Part shown: one piece after another, positions 22,601-30,530 of the stretch | Position numbering within the stretch: position 1 is the first letter of the stretch | How the letters are laid out: every line of letters starts with the position of its first letter | Source: Arthrobacter globiformis NBRC 12137 | Lineage (GTDB): Bacteria > Actinomycetota > Actinomycetes > Actinomycetales > Micrococcaceae | Direction: 5' to 3' | Assembly: GCF_000238915.1 (NCBI RefSeq) | Contig: NZ_BAEG01000016.1 | Span: forward strand, 1 to 64,000 | Length of the DNA stretch: 64,000 nucleotides | The notes under the pieces: generated by a model | The model's input: the letters and a program-made list of their open reading frames with translations, nothing else | Databases searched by the model: none | What the model was told of the DNA's origin: nothing | Program-made: the position numbers and the translations under genes

Positions 22601-23639
22601 CGGAAAGAATGTTGAGGCCTCCACCGTCCTGCTGCTGCCGCGCATGACCACGGTCGGCGAGGGCGCGTTCCTCGCCGACGACACCATGGTGGCTTCGTAC
22701 GAGCTCGGCGGCGGATGGATGCACATCGCACCGGCGAAAATCGGAAAGCGCTCCTTCCTTGGCAACTCCGGGATGACCGCCGCCGGGCGCAGCGTGCCAA
22801 AGAACTCCCTGGTCGCAGTCCTCTCGGCGACGCCAGGCAAGGCCAAGTCCGGCACGTCCTGGCTGGGCAGCCCTCCGGTCAGGCTGCGGCGTACGGCGGT
22901 GGCCTCCGACAGCACCCGCACTTTCCGGCCCCCGGCCAGGCTCAAGGTGGCCAGGAGCCTCTGGGAACTGTGCCGGTTCGTGCCGGTGGCCCTGACGGTG
23001 GGCCTGGCCCTTGGCGTGCTGCTCGTCTTCGACTGGCTCGCCAGCGCCCTCGGCTACGGTGCGGCAGCGGCCCTCGGAGGCGTGGTCCTGCTGCTGGCGG
23101 GCGGGGTGGCGGCAGGCTTCTCCGTCGCGGCCAAGTGGTTGCTCGTGGGCAGGATCAGGACGGGCGAACACCCCTTGTGGAGCTCCTTCATCTGGCGCAA
23201 CGAGGTGGTGGACACCTTCATCGAAATGGTGAGTGCCCCGTGGTTCGCCCGGTCCGCCAGCGGCACCCCGGCCCTCGTCTGGTGGCTGCGTGCCCTTGGT
23301 GCCAAAATCGGCCGGGGAACATGGTGTGAAAGTTATTGGCTTCCCGAGGCAGACCTCGTGACCCTCGGCGCCAGCTCCACGGTCAACCGCGGCTGCGTCG
23401 TCCAGACCCACCTCTTCCACGACCGCATCATGAGCATCGACACTGTTAGTCTCGGAGACGGGGCGACGATGGGCCCGCACGGCGTGATTCTGCCGCAGGC
23501 GAGGATTGGCAAGGGCGGGACCGTTGGCCCGGCGTCCCTGGTGATGCGCGGCGAGACCGTTCCGGCCGGGACGTACTGGATGGGCAATCCGGTCAGCCCG
23601 TGGACCGGGCCCGCCGTTCCCGCACCCCGCCTGAAATAA
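19659..23639 (+). CDS. Pls/PosA-type poly(amino acid) synthetase (A-PCP-membrane-LbH NRPS)
   Basis: Single-module membrane NRPS of 1,326 aa. Residues ~35-515 are an adenylation domain: FTSGSTGTPKG, FDAS, NTYGPTEAT, YRSGDLV, final Lys in KTSGK. Next is a carrier domain with DADFFAHGGGSL (Ser 561). Then come three hexapeptide/left-handed beta-helix-like domains separated by paired transmembrane segments. There is no condensation or thioesterase domain. This is the epsilon-poly-L-lysine synthetase architecture, in which the tandem C-terminal domains polymerise the activated residue at the membrane. The hand-aligned ten-residue specificity code is DAESIGTVVK, acidic at the side-chain position, suggesting lysine or another basic amino acid. 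GTG 19659 has GGGAAAG upstream; TTG 19638 is the alternative. An M1 peptidase gene follows 80 bp later. Confidence 0.85.
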   Translation: MTDPLPDTMDTAVPSVGGQAAVLYPVQLPGAAAAPPERTLVDILTGTAARFPDASALDDGRRSLSYAQLLAEVKAEGRRLHQAGLGAGDKVGVRIPSGTNELYIAILAILLIGAAYVPVDADDPDERARLVFTEARVAGILRADGVIVTDHKRPVPFPAPRPATPDDDAWVIFTSGSTGTPKGVAVQHRSSAAFVDAEARIFLQEDPVGPQDRVLAGLSVAFDASCEEMWLAWRHGACLVPAPRALVRTGMDLGPWLINHGITVVSTVPTLAALWPAEALENVRLLIFGGEACPPELAERLAVDGREVWNTYGPTEATVVACAAPLGGTGPVRIGLPLDGWDLAVVDSGGVPVAEGEVGELIIGGVGLARYLDPQKDAEKYAPMPSLGWGRAYRSGDLVRFEHAGLIFMGRADEQVKLGGRRIELGEIDAALQSLPGIAGAAAAVRTTAAGNQVLVGYLAAAGGTDTAPDLAALRELLSATLPAPLIPMLTVVDTLPTKTSGKVDRHALPWPLPGAGAAAADAAPLNVPEDAQWIVDRWQAVLGSSVAGLDADFFAHGGGSLAAAQLVSALRVRYPTITVADIYATPRIGALIEVARQSLPDGVSAGPAPERPVRPTALKSQVFQTLMGIPLHILAGMRWLTYLMAANNVLFTFAGFTAAPTVSWWWVAVSWPVFVSPPGRMAISVAAARLLLRNVQPGTYPRAGKVHLRLWLAEQIQDLAGAVSLASAPWVPYYARALGARIGSNIHLHSLPPVTGFLTLGRGCNIEPEVDLSGWWIDGDIVRIGHVHVGADATVGARSTLMPGASIGAGGQVEPGSAVLGKVKAGQLVAGSPAERRGKAKQDWPAGQPVSSVLGHLWFTAFAAASAVLALIPYASAVAAALVVFLFIRGNDSLLHALPQVLASLPLAALTWFLSNMLLILVTTRLLGVGLKEGYYRVRSRVGWQVWATERVLDMARDLLFPIYASLFTPVWLRLLGAKVGKNVEASTVLLLPRMTTVGEGAFLADDTMVASYELGGGWMHIAPAKIGKRSFLGNSGMTAAGRSVPKNSLVAVLSATPGKAKSGTSWLGSPPVRLRRTAVASDSTRTFRPPARLKVARSLWELCRFVPVALTVGLALGVLLVFDWLASALGYGAAAALGGVVLLLAGGVAAGFSVAAKWLLVGRIRTGEHPLWSSFIWRNEVVDTFIEMVSAPWFARSASGTPALVWWLRALGAKIGRGTWCESYWLPEADLVTLGASSTVNRGCVVQTHLFHDRIMSIDTVSLGDGATMGPHGVILPQARIGKGGTVGPASLVMRGETVPAGTYWMGNPVSPWTGPAVPAPRLK

Positions 23640-23719
23640 GCGCCGCCTGACTTGAACACCGCATGGCATGAAATACCGCCGGGAGCGGCCCCACCACAGT
23701 TAAGGAAGTCACACGCAGA

Positions 23720-25069
23720 ATGAGCTCCGGAGAATTGCCCGGCCCGGCCGCTGTCCTCTCCGCCGGCGCCAAGGCCACCGGCGACCCCTACGTCCCGGGA
23801 CACGGAACGGATGCCTACCGGGTCCTGCACTATGACCTGGAGCTGGACTACAGGCTCGCCAGCAACCGGCTGACCGGCCGTGCCGTACTGGCCGCGGTGG
23901 CGGCACGCCGCACGTCCGCCGTCGTACTCGATATGACCGGCCTCCGTGCCCTGAAAATCCACCTGAACGGGGTCCGCGTACGGAAGTTCACGCAGCGGGC
24001 GGAACAGCTCGTAGTGCACTGCGAACAACCCCTCGAGGCGGGCTCCGAATTCAGCCTGGAGATCCGCTACGACGGCAATCCGCAGCCGCGGCGGGGGCTG
24101 TGGGGTGAGGTGGGCTGGGAGGAGCTCGCCGACGGCGTTCTGGTGGCCGGCCAGCCCAACGGGGCGCCATCCTGGTTCCCCTGCAACGACCACCCGCGGA
24201 ACAAGGCCAGCTACCGCATCACCGTTACCACTGACGCCGGCTACCGCGCCGTGTGCAACGGGCTCCTCGTGGGGCAGGCCGTGAGGTCAAGCCGCCAGAC
24301 CTGGGTCTATGAGCAGCGTGAGCCGATGGCGACGTATCTGGCGACCATCCAGATCGGCCGGTATGGGCTGGTGAGCCTGCCGGACTCGGCCGGCGTGCCC
24401 CAGTTCGTTGCGGCTCCGGCGCATCTGGTGGCCCGGGCGGAGACGGCGCTGGCCCGGCAGGAAACCATGATGAGCACCTTTGTGAGCCGCTTCGGCCCGT
24501 ATCCCTTCCCGGAATACACGGTGGTGGTCACCGCCGATGCGCTGGAAATTCCGCTCGAGGCCCAGTCGCTGTCCATTCTGGGCCGCAACCACCTCGATAC
24601 GGGGTGGGAATCACAGCGCCTGATCGCCCACGAACTGGCCCACCAGTGGTTCGGGAACTCGCTGACGCTGGGTATGTGGAGCGACATCTGGCTGCACGAG
24701 GGGTTCGCCTGTTATGCGGAGTGGATCTGGTCCGAGGAGGCCGGCGTGATGCCCACCCACGCGCGGGCCCTGGCTGCCTGGCAGCGGCTAGATGCTGGCG
24801 CTCAGGACCTTCTGGTGGGTGATCCCGGACCCGAGCTGATGTTCGACGACCGGGTCTACAAACGCGGAGCACTTGCCCTGCACGCGCTGCGCCGCCGCTG
24901 CGGCGACCTGGCCTTTTTCGCGCTGCTGCAGGAGTGGACCAGCACCCATGCCCACAGTTCCGTGTCGACGCCCGATTTTATCCTCACCGCGGACCGTGTC
25001 ACGGGACTGGACTCGGAATCGGTGCTACACCCCTGGCTCTACGAAGAAGCCCTGCCAGCGCTGCCGTGA
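23720..25069 (+). CDS. M1 family zinc metallopeptidase
   Basis: Aminopeptidase N-type gluzincin of 449 aa. The zinc site HELAHQ is at residues 304-309 and the third ligand Glu is in WLHEGFACYAEW. The exopeptidase-type GAMEN motif is replaced by PLEAQS. The N-terminal beta domain contains YDLELDYRLASNRLTGRAVL. There is no signal peptide, so it is probably cytoplasmic, and the large C-terminal armadillo domain of classical PepN is missing. It begins 80 bp after the poly(amino acid) synthetase with AAGGAAG upstream, and the two likely share a transcript. A role in trimming or degrading the polymer product is conceivable but unproven. Confidence 0.9.
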   Translation: MSSGELPGPAAVLSAGAKATGDPYVPGHGTDAYRVLHYDLELDYRLASNRLTGRAVLAAVAARRTSAVVLDMTGLRALKIHLNGVRVRKFTQRAEQLVVHCEQPLEAGSEFSLEIRYDGNPQPRRGLWGEVGWEELADGVLVAGQPNGAPSWFPCNDHPRNKASYRITVTTDAGYRAVCNGLLVGQAVRSSRQTWVYEQREPMATYLATIQIGRYGLVSLPDSAGVPQFVAAPAHLVARAETALARQETMMSTFVSRFGPYPFPEYTVVVTADALEIPLEAQSLSILGRNHLDTGWESQRLIAHELAHQWFGNSLTLGMWSDIWLHEGFACYAEWIWSEEAGVMPTHARALAAWQRLDAGAQDLLVGDPGPELMFDDRVYKRGALALHALRRRCGDLAFFALLQEWTSTHAHSSVSTPDFILTADRVTGLDSESVLHPWLYEEALPALP

Positions 25070-25096
25070 ATTGTCTGCGGAATTCTGTTTTCCGGC

Positions 25097-25136
25097 ATAA
25101 AGAAAGACCACGCCACATGGCGTGGTCTTTCTTTAT
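25097..25136. terminator. perfect bidirectional terminator (M1 peptidase / pheT)
   Basis: Arms 25097-25115 and 25118-25136 form a perfect 19-bp stem. The loop-proximal part is CCACGCCA/TGGCGTGG. The outer part is A-rich on the left arm and T-rich on the right arm, so each direction of transcription ends in a T-run. It serves two convergent genes. Confidence 0.9.
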
Positions 25137-25142
25137 GGCCGG

Positions 25143-27686
25143 CTAGCGCTGGACGGCGCCAAACCGCTCGGCCGCGGTGGCGACGGCGCGCTCCCGCGCC
25201 TCCGACGCCTCGTCGGCCGTCAGTGTCCGGTCGGTTGCGCGGAACCGCAGGCCGAAGGCGAGGGACTTCTTGCCTTCCTCGATCCCCTTCCCTGCGTAGA
25301 CGTCGAAAAGGGCGACGTCCTCGAGCAGTTGACCGGCGCCTTCACGCAGCGCTGCCAGCACGTCGTCGGCGGGGACGTCCTGCGGCACCACGAGGGCCAC
25401 GTCCTGCGTGGCTACCGGGAAGGTGGAGATGTGGCGGGCCACCACGACGTCGGCCGCCGCCTCGAAGAGGGCATCCGCATTAAGTTCCAGCGCGGCAGAG
25501 CGCGCCGGCATGTCGTGCGCAGCCAGCAGCTTCGGGTGCAGCTCGCCGGCGTATCCCACGACCTCGCCGGAGCGCAGCGACAGCTGCGCGGCACGGCCCG
25601 GATGGAAGGCCTGGTGCCGGCCCTGGGTGACCACCAGCTCCACACCAAGGACGTCACCGGCCAGGCGGGCGATGTCCAGGGCGTCTGCCCAGTCCCACAG
25701 CCGCGGGGCGTGGCCGGCGGCGGCGGGTGAATCATGACCGGTCAGGACGGCGGCGATGTGCAGCGGCTGGTCCGGAACGCCGTCGTACAGGGCGTCCAGC
25801 ACCTCATCGCTTGGCTTGACGCCCAGCGGAGGAATGGACGGAGTGCCCAGGGTGTCACCGGGCAGGAACACCATGCCGGCTTCGAATACGGCGAGATCGC
25901 GGAAACCGCGGGAGTGGTTGCGCTTGGCGATCTCCAGCAGGCCCGGCAGCACCGAAGTGCGCAGGTATCCGTGCTCTTCGCTGATCGGGTTGGCAAGCTT
26001 GACTGCAGTCCGGGGTGCACCCTCCTCGGCCACGCCGAACGTGTCGTTGGCAGCCTTCGACACGAAGGGGTAGGCCAGGACCTCGGTCAGGCCGGCGTCT
26101 GCCAGAGCCTGGACCAGGCGGCGGCGCTGCTGCTGCACGCGGGTCAGGCCGCGGCCGGGGGGCGCCACCGGCAGGGTCGCGGGGATCTGGTCGTAGCCCA
26201 CCAGGCGGGCGACCTCCTCGGAGAGGTCCTCCTTGGTTTCCAGGTCGTTCCGCCAGCTCGGCGCAGTGACGGTCCAGCCGGCGCCGGTCTTTTCGAGGAC
26301 GGCGCCGAGGTCCTCGAGGGAGGTGACGATCTGATCTTCGGTGAAGTCGATACCGATCCGGGCGGCGGGGAATTCCGCGGGCAGCACGATGGTCACCGGA
26401 TCCGGCGCGGTTCCGACGTCGGTGCCGGCCTCATCGGCGGTTCCGCCGGCCAGTTCCACGAGAAGATCGACGGCACGCTGGGCCGCGATGTTGGCGACCT
26501 GCCAGTCCACGCCGCGCTCAAAACGCTTGGAGGCTTCGGACGGGAGCTTGTGGCGCCGCCGCGAGCGGGCAATGGAAACTTCCTCGAAGTGGGCTGCCTC
26601 GATCAGGACCGCCGTGGTGGCGTCGGAGACCTCGGTGGACGCGCCGCCCATGACACCGGCGACGCCGATGGCACCGGAGGCGTCGGTGATCAGCAGGTCC
26701 TCGGGGTCAAGCGAGCGCTCCTTGCCGTCGAGGGTTGTCAGCTTCTCCCCCGCCACGGCCCGGCGCACCACGATGTCGCCGGACAGCTTGTCCTGGTCGT
26801 AAAAGTGCAGCGGCTGGCCGAGTTCGAGCATCACGTAGTTCGAGATGTCCACCGGCAGGGAGATGGACCGGATGCCGGCCAGCCTCAGTCGGGAACTCAT
26901 CCACGGCGGCGTCGGCCTGGTGGCGTCCACCCCGCGGACGGTGCGCGCCACAAAGCGGTCGCAGCCGGGCTTGCCGTAGATCGGCGCGTCGTCGTTGATC
27001 TTGACGCCGTAACCGCCGGAGAGGACAGCCGGCGCGTTGACCTTCGACGCCGGATCGGTGAATTCCGTGCCGGTGGCGTGGGCGTATTCGCGTGCCACGC
27101 CGCGGATCGAGAACGCATAGCCGCGGTCCGGGGTCACGTTGATTTCGGCGGCCTGGTCGTAGAGGCCCAGCAGTTCCATGGCGTCGGTCCCGATCTCCGG
27201 GTCCAGGCCGATCCGGGACAGCACCAGAATGCCGTCGTGGTCCTCGCCGATACCCAGCTCGCGGACGGAGGCGATCATGCCCGCAGACATGTGCCCGTAG
27301 GTCTTCCGTGCCGAGATGTGGAAGTCGCCGGGCAGCACGGCGCCGGGCAGGGTGACCACAACTTTGTCGCCCTCCACAAAGTTGTGGGCGCCGCAGACGA
27401 TGCCCTGAACGCCGGAGGGATCGATGCCCTTGCCGGTGAGGGTCTGCTCCTGCCCCTCGGGGACGACGCGGACCTGGCACCAGTTGATGGTCTTGCCGTT
27501 CGACTGCGGTTCCTTGACCAGGCTCAGGACCTGGCCCACCACGACGGGTCCGCGCAGGGCGTCCGTGGGGCGGTGGACCGCTTCCTCTTCAAAGCCGACC
27601 TTGACGAGGTCCGCCATGACGTCTTCGGCCGTGGCTCCGGCCGGTATCTGCGCGAACTCACGCAGCCAGGAAAGTGGGATACGCAC
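25143..27686 (-). CDS. pheT: phenylalanine--tRNA ligase beta subunit
   Basis: 847-aa beta chain of the alpha2-beta2 PheRS. The start is VRIPLSWLREFAQIP. The N-terminal tRNA-binding (EMAP-like) domain contains VVVGQVLSL and GIVCGAHNF. The B3/B4 editing domain is near residues 215-400, with the class II-like core after it and the C-terminal anticodon-binding FDX-ACB domain (HISTFPVATQDVALVV). I chose GTG 27686, two bases after the pheS stop, because homology begins exactly there. The frame stays open 64 codons further, but only antiparallel inside pheS. The downstream terminator is shared with the M1 peptidase gene. Confidence 0.96.
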   Translation of the reverse strand: MRIPLSWLREFAQIPAGATAEDVMADLVKVGFEEEAVHRPTDALRGPVVVGQVLSLVKEPQSNGKTINWCQVRVVPEGQEQTLTGKGIDPSGVQGIVCGAHNFVEGDKVVVTLPGAVLPGDFHISARKTYGHMSAGMIASVRELGIGEDHDGILVLSRIGLDPEIGTDAMELLGLYDQAAEINVTPDRGYAFSIRGVAREYAHATGTEFTDPASKVNAPAVLSGGYGVKINDDAPIYGKPGCDRFVARTVRGVDATRPTPPWMSSRLRLAGIRSISLPVDISNYVMLELGQPLHFYDQDKLSGDIVVRRAVAGEKLTTLDGKERSLDPEDLLITDASGAIGVAGVMGGASTEVSDATTAVLIEAAHFEEVSIARSRRRHKLPSEASKRFERGVDWQVANIAAQRAVDLLVELAGGTADEAGTDVGTAPDPVTIVLPAEFPAARIGIDFTEDQIVTSLEDLGAVLEKTGAGWTVTAPSWRNDLETKEDLSEEVARLVGYDQIPATLPVAPPGRGLTRVQQQRRRLVQALADAGLTEVLAYPFVSKAANDTFGVAEEGAPRTAVKLANPISEEHGYLRTSVLPGLLEIAKRNHSRGFRDLAVFEAGMVFLPGDTLGTPSIPPLGVKPSDEVLDALYDGVPDQPLHIAAVLTGHDSPAAAGHAPRLWDWADALDIARLAGDVLGVELVVTQGRHQAFHPGRAAQLSLRSGEVVGYAGELHPKLLAAHDMPARSAALELNADALFEAAADVVVARHISTFPVATQDVALVVPQDVPADDVLAALREGAGQLLEDVALFDVYAGKGIEEGKKSLAFGLRFRATDRTLTADEASEARERAVATAAERFGAVQR

Positions 27687-27688
27687 TG

Positions 27689-28750
<1,062 letters not shown>

Positions 28751-29091
28751 CTACTGTTCTTAGCTACGAGTCGGGTGATGCCAGCCGCCGGTGCAGCCGC
28801 GCCGGTTTCCCCGGCAGCGCGTCCGTCGCTGGCACGTCATTGCATGAAGTCATCCAAGGACGTCATCCAAAGACGCCATCCAAAGACAAGGGCAGGCTCG
28901 CCGGCGGGTGGCCGGCAGGCACTGTTCCCAGTCTAATTGACGGCGCCGGGCGAATTGACAGCGGGCCTGGCGCCTAGGTCAAAGGGCTGTCATCTGCCGG
29001 GCCTGCGCCCGTCAGGCAGCGCCGGGCCGTTGCCTGTCCTGCGCCCGTCGTGCGCCTGTCCTGCTCGGCCGCCCGCGGCTAGCATGGCCTC
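28751..29091. other. 341-bp intergenic region with tandem repeats
   Basis: No gene is supported here. It must hold the pheS promoter (minus strand) and that of the plus-strand membrane protein at 29092. It contains three 13-bp direct repeats (28850-28888) and a GC-rich stretch near 29000-29060 with repeated CTGCGCCCGTC-like words. Confidence 0.6.
28850..28888. repeat. three 13-bp direct repeats upstream of pheS
   Basis: Units 28850-28862, 28863-28875 and 28876-28888 read TCATCCAAGGACG, TCATCCAAAGACG and CCATCCAAAGACA, head to tail with no spacers. They lie 100-138 bp upstream of pheS, within the likely 5' leader. They may be an operator array or a neutral minisatellite. Confidence 0.8.
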
Positions 29092-29538
29092 ATGACGAGA
29101 GGCCGCAGAACGAGAGGCCCCCTGACGCAAAGACAGCGCCTCAGGCAACTAGCAAACGTGCTGAACGCTTCCACCCCCTTGGGGCTCGTGCTTGCCGGGC
29201 TGGCCGGCACCAGGACGTTCCAGGGTCCCCGCGGCCTTATTGTCGCCACCGGTTACCGCTGGCGGCTGCCGGTGGCTGGTGCCTTCACCGTGGGGAACGT
29301 GGTCATCTTCCGTGCAGACGCCGACACGGCTTTGACGGGCCGTGTGCTCCTGGACCACGAGGAGCGGCACAGCACCCAGTACGCGTGGTGCCTGGGGCTA
29401 CCCTTCCTGCTGTTCTATTTCGCGGCCGCTGCCTGGTCGGCAGTGCGCTACGGCGATTCGGCGTCGGGAAATCCCTTCGAGCGGCATGCCGGCCTCGAGG
29501 CTGGCGGCTATGTGGACCGGAGGCGCAGGCATGAGTGA
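29092..29538 (+). CDS. small membrane protein with HEXXH motif, function unknown
   Basis: 148 aa. The basic N-terminus (MTRGRRTRG) is followed by a weakly hydrophobic segment (~28-42) and a clear transmembrane helix at residues ~100-117. A metal-site-like HEERH at 89-93 sits just before the helix. A second conserved-looking block, NPFERHAGLEAGGY, is at the C-terminus and could supply a third ligand. The layout resembles small membrane-bound gluzincin-like or DUF4157-like fragments, but I do not recognise the family with certainty. Its stop overlaps the start of the SIMPL-domain gene by eight bases, so the two are translationally coupled. Confidence 0.6.
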   Translation: MTRGRRTRGPLTQRQRLRQLANVLNASTPLGLVLAGLAGTRTFQGPRGLIVATGYRWRLPVAGAFTVGNVVIFRADADTALTGRVLLDHEERHSTQYAWCLGLPFLLFYFAAAAWSAVRYGDSASGNPFERHAGLEAGGYVDRRRRHE

Positions 29539-30190
29539 CCCCGCCGGCCACGCGGCAGCCCGGACCGTCACCGTCACAGGATTCGGAACCGCCGAGGCCG
29601 CACCGGACCTGCTGACGCTCTCCGTTGGCGTGGAATGCCGGCGCGACAGCGCCGGGGATGCCTATGCCGCCGCCGGCGAGGCGTCCGCTGCCGTAACGGG
29701 CGCACTGCGCAGCCGGGGAGTGCCGGGCCGGGATATCAGGACGTCCGGGCTTAACGTCCGGGCCGACGTTGTCTGGCAGGAGGGCCGCGGCCAGCAGGTC
29801 ACGGGCTATGTGGCATCCAGCATGCTCAGCGTCCGGCTCCGGGATCTCGCTGCCGGCCCGGGCGTCATCGCGGCGGCAGTGGAGGCAGGCGGCAACGACG
29901 TGCGACTGGATGGCGTTCAGCTCGGCTTTGCCGACGCCGGAGCCGTGATGGCGCTGGCCCGCGAGGCCGCCTGGGCTGACGCACGGGCCGCTGCCGCACA
30001 GCTCGCCGGGCTTGCCGCAGCCGAACTGGGTGAGGTGGTCTCTGTGCGGCAGCACCCCGTGCCGTCGTCGCCCGTTCCGGTGGGCGGGATGCAGCGGGCC
30101 TTCGCCGCCGACACCATGGCGGTGGAATCCGGGGAATCCGGCGTCAGCACCAGTGTCACAGTTGAGTGGGGGCTGTTGAGTGGACGCTGA
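29531..30190 (+). CDS. SIMPL (DUF541) domain-containing protein
   Basis: 219 aa. The SIMPL pattern is [23 protein letters not shown] at the start, then [18 protein letters not shown] and [17 protein letters not shown], ending in [10 protein letters not shown]. Most DUF541 proteins are secreted or periplasmic; this one has no signal peptide, so a cytoplasmic location or export with its neighbour must be considered. The start ATG overlaps the upstream HEXXH gene. The biochemical function of the family is unknown; a mouse member is named for interaction with a Pelle-like kinase. Confidence 0.8.
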   Translation: MSDPAGHAAARTVTVTGFGTAEAAPDLLTLSVGVECRRDSAGDAYAAAGEASAAVTGALRSRGVPGRDIRTSGLNVRADVVWQEGRGQQVTGYVASSMLSVRLRDLAAGPGVIAAAVEAGGNDVRLDGVQLGFADAGAVMALAREAAWADARAAAAQLAGLAAAELGEVVSVRQHPVPSSPVPVGGMQRAFAADTMAVESGESGVSTSVTVEWGLLSGR

Positions 30191-30256
30191 ATGGGGGCTG
30201 GGCTCCCGCAGCCGCTGACCCGCACCCCACCGGATGAGGGCGGAAAGGCTCGCCGC

Positions 30257-30510
30257 CTAGTGGATACTGCCAGCGGCGAGCGCGACGTCCAGCAGGGCTG
30301 CCTTGACCGGCAGCGAGGTGAAATAGGCCCGCCCGGCACCACCTCCCGGTCCACAGGCTGGTTTCCTGCGTTGTCCGGGATGGGCGCATCATCGCAGTTG
30401 CTGGCAACCCTTTCCACGGCCACCCGTCCGCGGCCTCCGGCCTGCCCGATGCACACCACGAGTTCCGGACTGCGTGAAACGCCGACGGCGTACCTTGACT
30501 TAAGTTCGAA
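30257..30510 (-). pseudogene. degraded pyroglutamyl-peptidase I (pcp) fragment
   Basis: Reading the minus strand from about 30510, one frame gives [20 protein letters not shown], followed by [20 protein letters not shown] and VPGG. This matches the middle of pyrrolidone-carboxylate peptidases, where GQAGGR and IPDNAGNQP are characteristic. At about 30325 the frame shifts and the neighbouring frame continues with [19 protein letters not shown], the next Pcp segment, then a stop at 30257. The N-terminal ~60 residues and the C-terminal catalytic Cys/His region are gone. It is a clear gene remnant of roughly 40% of the original, between the SIMPL and radical SAM genes. Confidence 0.82.
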
Positions 30511-30523
30511 CATACCTTCGAAT
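30495..30523 (+). promoter_or_regulatory. promoter with LexA/SOS-box-like site
   Basis: TTGACT (30495-30500), a 17-bp spacer and TCGAAT (30518-30523) form a promoter. TTCGAACATACCTTCGAA (30505-30522) lies between and over the -10. It differs from the actinobacterial LexA site TCGAACATATGTTCGA at two positions. Transcription would begin at about 30531, the ATG of the radical SAM gene. Confidence 0.55.
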
Positions 30524-30530
30524 GGAGGGC

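Noticed and set aside
21783..23669. 628-aa minus-strand open frame
   Set aside because: Antisense to the C-terminal half of the Pls-type synthetase; no domains.
28850..28888. CRISPR-like array
   Set aside because: Units are 13 bp with no spacers; the other tandem repeats in the window also lack spacers, and no cas gene is present.
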